64,000 nt of DNA, taken from assembly GCF_030252325.1 (NCBI RefSeq), contig NZ_CP126981.1, positions 248,001 through 312,000 on the forward strand, given 5' to 3'. Positions 9,956-18,072 of this stretch are shown in pieces; position 1 is the stretch's first letter, and the number at the start of each line of letters is the position of its first letter. Position numbers and translations under genes: made by a program. Source of the stretch: Candidatus Mycobacterium wuenschmannii. GTDB taxonomy: Bacteria > Actinomycetota > Actinomycetes > Mycobacteriales > Mycobacteriaceae. The notes beneath the pieces were generated by a model, which saw only the letters and a list, made by a program, of their open reading frames with translations, had not been told where the DNA came from and did not search any database.

Positions 9956-10798
9956 CTAGATCTGCCAATCGTTGGAGCCGTCGTGCCGTGCGTAGGTACC
10001 GCCGCCGGAGTTGGTGACCACGATGGGATCGCCGGCGTTGAAGTTGTCGAAGAACCATCGCGCGTTCGCCGGACTGATGTTGATGCAGCCGTGGCTGACG
10101 TCGCGCTTACCCTGGTCGTCCACCGACCACGGCGCGCTGTGCACGTAGTCGCCGCTGTCGTCGAAGCGAACGGCCAGCTCGACCGTGGTCTTGTAGCCGT
10201 AGGTCGAAGAGACCGGGACCCCGTACGTCGAGGAGTCCATCACCACCGATGGCTTCTTTTCTTGGACGTAATAGGTGCCGTTGGGGGTTTGGTGCCCACC
10301 GGCCGCCATCCCCATCGACATCGGAATCGTCTTCTCCACAACGCCATTGCGGGTGACGACCAACTGATGCGAGGGGTCGTCGGCCGTGGCGATCAACGTG
10401 TCGCCGGTCTGGAAGCTGGACACAGCACCAGCGGCGTCGACGGTCACCGCGGTGTGGGCTGGCCAGAAGGCCAGCGGACGCCACCGCAGCTGCGTGGGAG
10501 TCATCCAGTAGAACTTGCCGTCCACGGGCGGTTCGGAGGTGATGTGGACGGAGTTTTCGGCGAAACTGGAGCCGTCCGGGAAGTTGATGATGATCGGTTG
10601 ACCCACACCCACGGTCGAGCCGTTGCCAGGAAAGATCCGCGTGGGGTTGGGCGGCGGAGCCGGGTCTGGCCCGGGATCGCCGGGCGGCGGGTCCGCCCAC
10701 GCGAGTCCGGTTCCTGGTAACAGCGCCGCGCTCGACGCCAGGATCGACGCCAACGCCGCAGTCTTCACAGCGGCGAAGAGGCTTCCCCAGCCGGACAT
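9956..10798 (-). CDS. L,D-transpeptidase (YkuD) with Ig-like domain
   Basis: About 280 residues from ATG 10798 (GGAGGGG just upstream). N-terminal signal sequence ([23 protein letters not shown]), a proline-rich linker, an Ig-like domain ([20 protein letters not shown]...) and a C-terminal YkuD catalytic domain with the HGCINIS active-site cysteine motif preceded by [23 protein letters not shown]. Such enzymes make 3-3 cross-links in mycobacterial peptidoglycan and are insensitive to most penicillins. The layout is that of the LdtMt group; which paralogue it matches is uncertain. It is encoded downstream of and in line with the GH6 gene, separated by 75 bp. Confidence 0.93.
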   Translation of the reverse strand: MSGWGSLFAAVKTAALASILASSAALLPGTGLAWADPPPGDPGPDPAPPPNPTRIFPGNGSTVGVGQPIIINFPDGSSFAENSVHITSEPPVDGKFYWMTPTQLRWRPLAFWPAHTAVTVDAAGAVSSFQTGDTLIATADDPSHQLVVTRNGVVEKTIPMSMGMAAGGHQTPNGTYYVQEKKPSVVMDSSTYGVPVSSTYGYKTTVELAVRFDDSGDYVHSAPWSVDDQGKRDVSHGCINISPANARWFFDNFNAGDPIVVTNSGGGTYARHDGSNDWQI

Positions 10799-10873
10799 AC
10801 ATCCCCTCCGATTACTTCGTTCGAGTGGTTCGCCGCGCACCCGTGTGCCGGATGCGTGCGACGACGAACGCTC

Positions 10874-11884
10874 CTAGTGACCGGCGCGCGCCAGATCGAC
10901 AGGGCCACCGTTGTGGGCCAGGTCGACGACGTATTGGTTCACGAACGTCCCGGCAGGCGGGTCGCCTTTGTCGCACGATCCGTCGGACTCGCCGGGACGC
11001 TTGATCCACAGGAACGCGTCGACATGTCCGTTGCCGGTCGCTGTCGTCGGAACCGCGCCCAGCGCCCGACCGCTGGGGTTGCACCAGTCGAGCTTGGACG
11101 CCGGCGCCGGGCCCACGCCGTTGCGCGAGGTGTCGATGACGTAGTGCGCACCATTGAGATGCGCCGAAATCGCGTCGCCGTAACCGATTTCGCTGTCGGT
11201 GGTGTAGAAGTTGGCGACGTTGAGGCTGAATCCGCGCGCGTGGCCGACACCGGCTTTGTTGAGTCGGTCGGCCATGTCCTCGGGGCTGTGCCAGAAGATG
11301 TGGCCGGCGTCGACGTACACACCCGTCGCTGGATTGCGCGAGAGTGAGTCGACGGCGTAGCGGATCAGGTCATAGCGCTCCTGGCGCTGATCCCCGGACA
11401 GGCAGTCGGCCATCGCGAGGGCGTCGGGCTCGACGACCACGGCAGCGCGCGAAGCGCCGATCTGGCCCGCAATGCCGTCAATCCATCCGCGGTAGGCGTC
11501 ACCCGATCCCATGCCGCCGGCGGCGAAGCTGCCGCAGTCGCGGTGGGGGATGCCGTAGATCGTGAACACCGGTAGCGCCCCGGCAGCAGCCGCGTCACCG
11601 GTGTACTTCGCCACGGTCGACGCCGAGGAGCCCGGGACCAGCCAGTACGCCTGCGGTGTGTTGGCGACGGCGGTCAACTCCGGACTAGGCGGATTGGCTT
11701 TCTGCGCAGCGCGCATGGCCGCCGAGTTGGGGTTGACGTAAAAAGGCATGCCCGCCAGCGGGTTGGCATCGTCCACCAGGCGCACCCCGGGTGCGGGGCC
11801 GGCCTGGGTGGGATTCGCGACGAGGAACAAGCCGGCGATGAGGGGGAGGACGGTAGCGACTAACCGGGCGACGGTAGAGAACAT
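10874..11884 (-). CDS. Secreted glycoside hydrolase family 6 protein (endoglucanase-like)
   Basis: 336 residues starting at ATG 11884; the preceding GTG at 11887 is also possible. The signal peptide is VARLVATVLPLIAGLFLVANPTQAG. The GH6 core shows the VVVEPDALA loop carrying the catalytic acid, then YVDAGHIFWHSPEDMADRL and the C-terminal HVDAFLWIKRPGESDGSC region. Family members cut beta-1,4-glucans by inversion. M. tuberculosis has related CelA1 (Rv0062). In a mycobacterium the target may be plant cellulose or the organism's own cellulose-containing biofilm matrix. There is no separate carbohydrate-binding module in this one. Confidence 0.9.
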   Translation of the reverse strand: MFSTVARLVATVLPLIAGLFLVANPTQAGPAPGVRLVDDANPLAGMPFYVNPNSAAMRAAQKANPPSPELTAVANTPQAYWLVPGSSASTVAKYTGDAAAAGALPVFTIYGIPHRDCGSFAAGGMGSGDAYRGWIDGIAGQIGASRAAVVVEPDALAMADCLSGDQRQERYDLIRYAVDSLSRNPATGVYVDAGHIFWHSPEDMADRLNKAGVGHARGFSLNVANFYTTDSEIGYGDAISAHLNGAHYVIDTSRNGVGPAPASKLDWCNPSGRALGAVPTTATGNGHVDAFLWIKRPGESDGSCDKGDPPAGTFVNQYVVDLAHNGGPVDLARAGH

Positions 11885-12168
11885 CACACCTGAGAAATTA
11901 GCGTCTTCGGCCAGCGCACGCGACTTGCCCCCTTGTTACCCGCAGCGAGGACAGACCTGTGCTCGCAATCTGTCCGTGCTCGCGATATCGACAAATCGAA
12001 GCTGGTTGAATGACTCAGCGCGACCACGAGGCGGTTGCTGAGCACCCGCACAGCAGTGACCTACACTTACACATCGACCAGAAGATGTATCGGCAGTGTC
12101 CAACCCTGGGGATGGTCCTGGAATGCGATTGACGATGTTGATCGAGCACGATGACGCGAGGGTCCGCG
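11885..12168. promoter_or_regulatory. Divergent intergenic region upstream of the mutase operon
   Basis: About 280 bp between the GH6 gene and the mutase operon. Two inverted repeats are visible. GGACAGA at 11949-11955 pairs with TCTGTCC at 11969-11975. ACATC at 12071-12075 pairs with GATGT at 12084-12088, in a slightly larger imperfect palindrome. The latter is about 80 bp from the mutase start and could be a regulator site. I could not assign promoters or match either element to the palindrome beside the GntR gene at 16824. Confidence 0.35.
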
Positions 12169-13743
12169 ATGAGTGACGTGGTGCAGACGCCGTCGGGCAT
12201 CCCGCTGGACGCGGTTTACGGGCCGGGGGATCGAGGTCCCGAACCGGCACCCGGCGAGTACCCGTTCACCCGCGGCAACTTCGCCTCCGGCTATCGCGGC
12301 AAGACCTGGACGTTCCGCCAGTACTCGGGCTTCGGCACCGCCGAGGAGTCCAACGAGCGGTATAAGTATCTCCTGGGTCAGGGCAGCACGGGACTCTCCG
12401 TCGCGCTCGACCTGCCGACGCAGTGCGGCTACGACTCCGACGACCCGGAATACGGCGAAGAGGTCGGCCGCGTCGGCGTCGCCGTCGACACCCTCGCCGA
12501 CGCCGAGTTGCTGTTCGACGGCATCCCGCTGGACAAGATCAGCACCAGCTTCACCATCAACGGCACTGCCGCGATCCTGCTGGCGTTCTACGTCGCCGCC
12601 GCGGAGAAGAAGGGCGTGCCTCGGGAAAAGCTCACGGGCACAATCCAAAACGACATCCTCAAGGAATACGCGTCGCGCGGCACGTGGATCTGGCCGCCGG
12701 AGCCCTCGCTGCGGCTGATCGCGGACACCATAGAGTTCTGCGCCGCCGAAGTGCCCAAGTTCAACGCGATTTCCGTTGCGGGCGCGCACTTTCGGGACGC
12801 GGGCGCCAACGCCGTACAGGAGATGGCCTTCACCCTGGCCGACGGTGTCACTTACTGCGACACCGTCGTCGAACGCGGCCGGATGACCATCGACAAGTTC
12901 GCGCCGCAGATCTCGTTCTTCTTCTACACCCACGGCGACTTCTTCGAGGAGATCGCGAAGTACCGGGCGGGCCGACGCCGCTGGGCAACCATCGTGCGCG
13001 AACGCTACGGCGCCACAACGGATAAGGCATCGATGTTCCGCTTCGGCTGCGTCGCGGGCGGCGCGTCGCTGTATGCGCCGCAGGCGCAGAACAACCTGGT
13101 CCGTGTCGCCTACGAATCGCTGGCCGCGGTGCTCGGCGGCGTCCAGTCGATGTTCACCGCCGCGTGGGACGAGCCGTTCGCGCTGCCGAGTGAGGAGTCC
13201 GCCACGCTGGCGCTGCGCACCCAGCAGATCCTGGCCTACGAGACCGGGGTGACCAAGGTGGCCGACCCGCTGGGCGGCTCCTACTTCGTCGAGGCGCTGA
13301 CCGACGCCACCGAGGCCAAGATCATCGAGATCATGGATGACCTCGAAAAGCACGGCGGCATGGTGCGTTCCATCGAGGACGGTTACCTGCAGGGGCTGAT
13401 TGCCGACGAAGCCTTCAAGATCCACCAGGAGGTCGAATCGGGCGAACGTCCCGTCGTCGGCGTCAACAAGTTCGTCACCGACGAACCGTCGCCCGACATC
13501 GACACCTACGAGCTGAACGCCGAGGGTCGCGATCTGCAGCTGCGGCGGCTGGCGAAAGTCAAAGCCGAGCGCGACGCGGTCGCCGTCAAGGAAACACTGG
13601 CCGCGCTCTCACGTGCGGCCGAGGGGACCGAGAACCTGATGCCACGACTCATCGACTGCGCCAACGCGTATTGCTCTGTCGGAGAACTGGTTACAGCGCT
13701 CAAAGCGGTCTGGGGCGAGTTCCAGCAGCCGGTGGTGTTCTGA
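12169..13743 (+). CDS. Adenosylcobalamin-dependent acyl-CoA mutase, large (substrate-binding) subunit
   Basis: About 524 residues. It resembles the catalytic TIM-barrel subunit of methylmalonyl-, isobutyryl- and ethylmalonyl-CoA mutases and lacks the C-terminal B12 domain, which is supplied by the next gene. Visible family blocks are TWTFRQYSGFGTAEESN, GLSVALDLPTQCGYDSD, TINGTAAILLAFY, GTIQNDILKEY and a C-terminal MPRLIDCANAY. Counting against the P. shermanii methylmalonyl-CoA mutase as I remember it, Tyr89 is kept (Tyr52), Arg207 is kept (Arg170) and His244 is kept (His207), but Tyr243 is Ala206 and Met78 is Gly41. Tyr and Arg favour a carboxyl-bearing acyl group; the two small residues suggest a bulkier substrate. 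An earlier in-frame ATG lies at 12151; 12169 fits better. Confidence 0.9.
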   Translation: MSDVVQTPSGIPLDAVYGPGDRGPEPAPGEYPFTRGNFASGYRGKTWTFRQYSGFGTAEESNERYKYLLGQGSTGLSVALDLPTQCGYDSDDPEYGEEVGRVGVAVDTLADAELLFDGIPLDKISTSFTINGTAAILLAFYVAAAEKKGVPREKLTGTIQNDILKEYASRGTWIWPPEPSLRLIADTIEFCAAEVPKFNAISVAGAHFRDAGANAVQEMAFTLADGVTYCDTVVERGRMTIDKFAPQISFFFYTHGDFFEEIAKYRAGRRRWATIVRERYGATTDKASMFRFGCVAGGASLYAPQAQNNLVRVAYESLAAVLGGVQSMFTAAWDEPFALPSEESATLALRTQQILAYETGVTKVADPLGGSYFVEALTDATEAKIIEIMDDLEKHGGMVRSIEDGYLQGLIADEAFKIHQEVESGERPVVGVNKFVTDEPSPDIDTYELNAEGRDLQLRRLAKVKAERDAVAVKETLAALSRAAEGTENLMPRLIDCANAYCSVGELVTALKAVWGEFQQPVVF

Positions 13744-14144
13744 TGGCGGCCCGCGTGCTGGTGGCGAAGCCCGGTCTGGACGGGCACGACCGCGGCGCGA
13801 AGATCGTGGCGCGCACCCTGCGTGACGCCGGGTTCGAGGTCATCTACACCGGCATCCGGCAGCGCATCGAGGACATCGTGTCGATCGCGCTGCAAGAGGA
13901 CGTCAAACTCGTCGGGCTGTCGATCCTGTCGGGTGCGCACCTGGCCCTGACAACCCGAACTGTCGACGCGCTGCGCGCCGCGGACGCCAGCGATATCGCG
14001 GTGGTCGTCGGCGGCACCATCCCGCAGGCGGATGTGCAGAAGTTGTTGGATGCCGGTGCCGCAGCGGTCTTTCCGACGGGCACGTCGCTGGAGACGCTGG
14101 TTCGCGATGTCAAGGCGCTGACCGAAGCCGGGGCAGAGGACTGA
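13743..14144 (+). CDS. B12-binding small subunit of the acyl-CoA mutase
   Basis: 133 residues forming a stand-alone cobalamin-binding Rossmann domain. The DxHxxG motif is GLDGHDRGAK, with His15 as the lower cobalt ligand, followed by the LSILSGAH serine loop and the GGTIP glycine pair. Its start ATG overlaps the TGA of the large subunit (TGATG), so both are made in step for a heteromeric holoenzyme, as in isobutyryl-CoA and 2-hydroxyisobutyryl-CoA mutases. Methylmalonyl-CoA mutase of mycobacteria (MutA/MutB) is organised differently, with the domain fused. Confidence 0.95.
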   Translation: MAARVLVAKPGLDGHDRGAKIVARTLRDAGFEVIYTGIRQRIEDIVSIALQEDVKLVGLSILSGAHLALTTRTVDALRAADASDIAVVVGGTIPQADVQKLLDAGAAAVFPTGTSLETLVRDVKALTEAGAED

Positions 14145-15187
14145 TGCCCGGCCCGCTCGCCGGAATTCGGGTGCTCGAGATCGGCCACATGCTGGCCGGG
14201 CCCTACGCCACGATGATGCTGGCCGACTTGGGGGCCGAGATCATCAAGATCGAGCCGCCGGGTGGCGACATCTCCCGGCAGGTCGGGGATTCGTATTTCG
14301 CCAGCCTCAATCGCGGCAAGCGCAGCATCTGCGTGGATCTGACGTCCGAAGCCGGCCAGCGCGAACTCGGTGAACTCGTCTCCGAATCCCATGCGCTGCT
14401 GGCGAATTTGAAGCCGTCGGCGATTCAACGCTACGGCCTCAACTACGACGCGCTGCGGGTATGGAACGACCGGATCGTCTGCGTGGCCCTGACCGGTTTC
14501 GGTCTGGACGCGGGCGACGACCCGGCGTTCGACTACGTGATCCAGGCGACGACGGGTATCGCCGCGCTGACGGGCGATCCGCTCGGCCCGCCGACCCTGC
14601 CGGGATACTCCGCCGCCGACAACTCCGCCGGAATCACCGCCGCGCTGGGACTCTTGGCCCAGATCGTGTCCGGCCGCGGAGGACAGGTCGAGGTCTCGCT
14701 TCGCGACGTGATGCTCTCCCAGCTGAACTACCGCGCGTCCGCCTATCTCAACGACGGCGCCGAGCCGCGTCGGCTGCCGATGGGTGCGCACTCGTATTAT
14801 GTTCCCGCTCAGCTCTTTTCCACTGCGGACGGCTATCTCGCGCTGTTCATCACTCACGACAAGTTCTGGAAGCTGTTCGCCGCGGAGGCCGGCATCGTTG
14901 GGCCCGAGACGATGCGGGAGCGGTCCGCACAACGCGACGAGGTTCTCGCGCTGGTGAACGCCGCGCTGGCCACCGACACCGCCGTGAACTGGGAAGCGCG
15001 GCTGCGTCGCCTCGGTGTGCCCGTCGCGGCCGTCCGGACGTTGCCCGAGGCGCTCGCCGCCAACCCGGAAGTGGTCGTCGACGCAGGCGCATTTCGGCTG
15101 ATCCGCAGCCCCATTCAGGTTGACGGGTACGAACCCGAATACGGCGCACCACCCCTACTCGGTGAGCATGGCAAAGCCAGTCTCTGA
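14144..15187 (+). CDS. Family III (CaiB/BaiF) CoA-transferase
   Basis: 347 residues. The opening MPGPLAGIRVLEIGHMLAGPYATMML and GAEIIKIEPP are characteristic of family III CoA-transferases, which move CoA between an acyl-CoA (often succinyl-CoA) and a free acid through an aspartyl intermediate. The catalytic Asp is about residue 188 in VEVSLRDVML. The gene begins inside the stop of the B12 subunit (ATGA) and its end overlaps meaB, so it is an integral operon member. The likely job is to activate the acid that the mutase rearranges, in place of the acyl-CoA ligase found with 2-hydroxyisobutyryl-CoA mutase. Its substrate cannot be read from sequence. Confidence 0.93.
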   Translation: MPGPLAGIRVLEIGHMLAGPYATMMLADLGAEIIKIEPPGGDISRQVGDSYFASLNRGKRSICVDLTSEAGQRELGELVSESHALLANLKPSAIQRYGLNYDALRVWNDRIVCVALTGFGLDAGDDPAFDYVIQATTGIAALTGDPLGPPTLPGYSAADNSAGITAALGLLAQIVSGRGGQVEVSLRDVMLSQLNYRASAYLNDGAEPRRLPMGAHSYYVPAQLFSTADGYLALFITHDKFWKLFAAEAGIVGPETMRERSAQRDEVLALVNAALATDTAVNWEARLRRLGVPVAAVRTLPEALAANPEVVVDAGAFRLIRSPIQVDGYEPEYGAPPLLGEHGKASL

Positions 15188-16061
15188 GCTCATTCAGGCG
15201 TCGTTGGACGGCTCCGCCCGGGCGACGGGGCGCCTGCTGAGCCTGATCGAAGGCGACCGCCGCGACGAGGTGCTGGCGGCCCTGAGCGCTGACACCGCCC
15301 CCATTCGGGTGGTCGGAATCACCGGACCGCCGGGCGCGGGAAAGTCGACGACGATCGCGGTGCTGGTCACCGCCTACCGCGAACGCGGCCTGCGTGTCGC
15401 CGTGCTCGCGGTGGACCCGTCGTCGCCCTACAGCGGTGGCGCCATCCTCGGTGACCGTATCCGGATGGCCGCCCACATCAACGATGCCGACGTGTTCATC
15501 CGCTCGATCGCCACCCGGGGTCACCTGGGCGGTCTGGCCGCGGCGGTACCGGCGGCGATCCGGCTGCTCGCAGCGCTGTCCTACGACCTGGTCGTGCTCG
15601 AAACGGTCGGTGTCGGTCAGTCGGAGATCGAGATCGCGGCCGTCGCCGACCCCACCGTCGTCATCCTCAATCCCGGTGCGGGCGACGCGGTGCAAGCCGC
15701 GAAGGCGGGCCTGCTCGAAGTCGCCGACATCGTGGTCGTCAACAAGGCCGACCGCGACGGCGCGAAGCAGACCGCCCGCGATCTGCGGGCCGAGACGTCG
15801 GCGCCGGTCCTCACACTTGTCGCCGCCCGTTCCGAGGGCGTCACCGAGTTGATCGACGCGATCGAAGCCCATCACCGCGCCGACACGCCGGCCCGCAGGG
15901 CGTCGCGCGCCCGGGCGCAGATCCTGTCGCTTGCGCAGACCCGCCTGCACCGCCATCCCGAACTCGTCGAACTGGCCGCCGCCGTCGCCGACGGTCGCTG
16001 CGATCCCTACACCGCCGCCGGCCGGCTACTGATCGAGTCGGCCACCGACAAACCCGGCTAG
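15168..16061 (+). CDS. meaB: MeaB/ArgK-type G-protein chaperone of the B12 mutase
   Basis: About 297 residues from ATG 15168, which lies 20 bases inside the CoA-transferase gene. It has a P-loop (GPPGAGKSTT), switch-region DPSSPYSGGAILGDRIRM, the LETVGVGQSEIEIA block and the NKAD base-recognition motif. MeaB proteins load adenosylcobalamin into acyl-CoA mutases and expel inactivated cofactor, with GTP hydrolysis. Clustering with this mutase means it probably serves this enzyme; the housekeeping methylmalonyl-CoA mutase would be expected to have its own copy elsewhere. Confidence 0.95.
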   Translation: MAKPVSELIQASLDGSARATGRLLSLIEGDRRDEVLAALSADTAPIRVVGITGPPGAGKSTTIAVLVTAYRERGLRVAVLAVDPSSPYSGGAILGDRIRMAAHINDADVFIRSIATRGHLGGLAAAVPAAIRLLAALSYDLVVLETVGVGQSEIEIAAVADPTVVILNPGAGDAVQAAKAGLLEVADIVVVNKADRDGAKQTARDLRAETSAPVLTLVAARSEGVTELIDAIEAHHRADTPARRASRARAQILSLAQTRLHRHPELVELAAAVADGRCDPYTAAGRLLIESATDKPG

Positions 16062-16062
16062 C

Positions 16063-16785
16063 TCACTTCGGCCGGCTGCGGTTCATCACCCGGTCCGCTG
16101 CGGCCCAGTGCTCGTCGGAGACCCACAATGCGGCGAATGCGGCGATGGCATCGCGCGCCGGCACGCCGCCGACGACTCGCTTGATCTCGCCGGCGGGCTT
16201 GTTGGCCAGCGACCGCGCCAGTGACCGCCACTCAGTGTCGAAGGTCGCCCTCGGCAGCACCCGGTCGATCAGCCCGAGCCGTTCGGCCTCCGGCGCGGTG
16301 AGAATGGTGCCGCTGCCGGCGAGCATCAGCGCGCGGCCGCGGCCGACGAGGGTTGCGAGCCGTTCGGCGCCGCCCCAGGCCGGCATGATCTCGAGCGAGA
16401 CCTGGTTGAACCCGATCTTGATGTCGTCGGCGGCAACTCGGATGTCGGCGGCGACGGCGACCTCCGCGCCACCTCCGAGGGCGTGGCCGTTCAGTGCGGC
16501 GACCACCGGGGCGGGGAACTCGGCCAGCTGGTCGCAGATTGACCGCATCCGCGACGCCATCGCGGCCGCCTGCTCGACCGTGCGCAACGCGCTGAGCTCT
16601 TTGAGGTCTCCGCCCGAGACGAACGCCTTCTCGCCCTCACCCCGAATGACCAGGCATTGCGCGCCCTCGGCGCCAGTGATGGCCTGCTCGAGTTGGTCCA
16701 TGGTCTGCGGTGCGATGGCATTGCGCGCGTTCGGGCGGTTGATGGTGATGACGGCCAGCCCGTCGTCGAGTTCGAGCTCAACCAT
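16063..16785 (-). CDS. Enoyl-CoA hydratase/isomerase family protein
   Basis: 240 residues from ATG 16785 with AAGGAC upstream; a longer frame extends through the GntR gene and is not credible. Crotonase-fold motifs are LAVITINRPNARNAI, the oxyanion-hole segment ALNGHALGGGAEVAVAADIRVA and GFNQVSLEIMPAWGGAERL. The glutamates of true hydratases are not both obvious: Glu in GGGAEV is present, and the second position reads SLEIMPAWGG. It converges on meaB with a 1-bp gap and is divergent from the GntR gene. A role in further processing of the mutase product or substrate is an inference from position. Confidence 0.9.
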   Translation of the reverse strand: MVELELDDGLAVITINRPNARNAIAPQTMDQLEQAITGAEGAQCLVIRGEGEKAFVSGGDLKELSALRTVEQAAAMASRMRSICDQLAEFPAPVVAALNGHALGGGAEVAVAADIRVAADDIKIGFNQVSLEIMPAWGGAERLATLVGRGRALMLAGSGTILTAPEAERLGLIDRVLPRATFDTEWRSLARSLANKPAGEIKRVVGGVPARDAIAAFAALWVSDEHWAAADRVMNRSRPK

Positions 16786-16823
16786 TTGTGTCCTTCGCGC
16801 CGACGTTGCCGAAGAGACATTCA

Positions 16824-16844
16824 TATCAGATTTCACATGTGATA
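16824..16844. promoter_or_regulatory. Candidate GntR operator between divergent genes
   Basis: In the 85-bp gap between the enoyl-CoA hydratase and GntR genes, TATCA at 16824-16828 is matched by TGATA at 16840-16844, with the self-complementary CACATGTG partly inside. It is the only obvious dyad in the gap, and GntR proteins usually bind such sites near their own gene. No footprint or second copy supports it. Confidence 0.4.
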
Positions 16845-16870
16845 CCCGCAGGCCAGCTACCGTTGGTTTC

Positions 16871-17515
16871 ATGCCTGGTGTTTCCGACATTTCCGGGACC
16901 GTGCGCGAGCGCGCCGTGCGGGAACTGCGCGACCGCATCCTGACCGGGGCCCTGCCCGCGGGCGCGCGCATTGACCTGGACGCCATAACCACCGAGTTCG
17001 CCACGAGTCGCACACCGGTGCGCGAGGCGCTACTGGAACTGTCGTTCGAAGGCCTCGTCCAGGTGGCGCCGCGCAGCGGCATCACGGTCATCGGCATCAG
17101 CTCACGGGACGTGGTCGACAGCTTCACGATTCTGGGCGTCCTCACCGGGCAGGCCGCCGCGTGGGCGGCCGAGCGCATCAACGACGAGGAACTCGCTGCG
17201 CTCCGCGAATTGGCCGGCGAGGTCGCGGCGCGGTCGGGTGCCGACAGCATCGGCGAAGCCAACTGGCGCTTCCATCAGGAGATCCACCGCGCGGCTCATT
17301 CGCGACGACTGCTCGCCCAACTCACCCAGGCCGCCCGCGTGGTCCCGACCAACTTCCTGACCCTGTTTCCCGAGCACGAGAAGCATTCGCTCGACGAGCA
17401 CGACGAACTGATCGAGGCGATTTCCGAGCACGATGCGGAGCGGGCCCGCTCGGTGGCCGAACGGCACGTCCTCGAGGCCGGCCGGTCGCTGGCTTCGTGG
17501 CTCGATCAGCGCTGA
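16871..17515 (+). CDS. GntR family regulator (FadR-type C-terminal domain)
   Basis: 214 residues from ATG 16871. The winged helix-turn-helix is RERAVRELRDRILTGALPAG, then TTEFATSRTPVREALLELSFEGLV, the classic GntR pattern. The C-terminal part is an all-helical FCD-type effector domain with metal-binding candidates (WRFHQEIHRAAHS; DEHDELIEAI). FCD regulators commonly sense organic acids or acyl-CoA. It is divergent from the enoyl-CoA hydratase gene, follows the mutase operon, and may control one or both. Confidence 0.92.
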   Translation: MPGVSDISGTVRERAVRELRDRILTGALPAGARIDLDAITTEFATSRTPVREALLELSFEGLVQVAPRSGITVIGISSRDVVDSFTILGVLTGQAAAWAAERINDEELAALRELAGEVAARSGADSIGEANWRFHQEIHRAAHSRRLLAQLTQAARVVPTNFLTLFPEHEKHSLDEHDELIEAISEHDAERARSVAERHVLEAGRSLASWLDQR

Positions 17516-17537
17516 TTCGCGCGCTCGCTAGCGAATC
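17514..17537. terminator. Short inverted repeat at the end of the GntR gene
   Basis: GATTCGC at 17514-17520 pairs exactly with GCGAATC at 17531-17537 across 10 bases. It begins in the GntR stop codon and lies between convergent genes. There is no T run, as is common in mycobacteria, so a terminator role is only plausible. Confidence 0.35.
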
Positions 17538-17569
17538 CTGCGGTCCTGCAACGTTATTGCTGCGTTCAA

Positions 17570-18025
17570 CTAGTTGCGGGTGATCAGGATGACGCCGGTG
17601 ATGAGAACCAAGCCACCGATCACGCGGGTGGGGGTAAGGGGGTGCGCCGGCACTCCTAACCATCCGTAGTGATCGATGACCAACGAGGCGATCAGGTTGG
17701 CGCTGACGGTGAGCGCGGCGTAGGTGCCGACACCGATCGCGCCGATGAAGAGCAGGCCGCAGACCACGGCGAGGGCTCCGACGATGCCGCCCAGCGGAGC
17801 CCACCAGGGCATCCCGGCGACGCCGGCGACAGATGGCAGCGGTCGGACGAACACCGCCGCGACGACGAGGAATATCGGCACGATCAGCCCGAAGGACACC
17901 AGGGTGGCCAGCCATGGGTTCACCAGTGATACCCGGAGGGCGTTGTTCATGGCGCCACCCATTGCCTGTAGCGCACCGCCCGCCACGATCAGCGGAAACA
18001 GCCATAACGCGCTGGTCGATGTCAT
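17570..18025 (-). CDS. DMT-superfamily small transporter (YdcZ/DUF606 type)
   Basis: 151 residues from ATG 18025, with GAGGAG upstream. It is almost entirely hydrophobic with about five membrane segments, beginning LWLFPLIVAGGALQAMGGAMNNALR and ending RVIGGLVLITGVILITRN, the signature layout of the DUF606/YdcZ half-size drug/metabolite transporters. Substrate unknown. It is downstream of, and on the same strand as, the ArsB-like transporter, separated by 47 bp. Confidence 0.85.
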   Translation of the reverse strand: MTSTSALWLFPLIVAGGALQAMGGAMNNALRVSLVNPWLATLVSFGLIVPIFLVVAAVFVRPLPSVAGVAGMPWWAPLGGIVGALAVVCGLLFIGAIGVGTYAALTVSANLIASLVIDHYGWLGVPAHPLTPTRVIGGLVLITGVILITRN

Positions 18026-18072
18026 CGAAGCTCCTCTGGGTTGAGTCGTTTTCCGAATGAGGGCACTACAGA

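Noticed and set aside
12169..13743. Assignment as 2-hydroxyisobutyryl-CoA or isobutyryl-CoA mutase
   Set aside because: Those enzymes have Ile or Phe where this one has Tyr52, and Asp (hydroxyisobutyryl type) where it has Ala79; the Arg170 also differs from the Gln of isobutyryl-CoA mutase.
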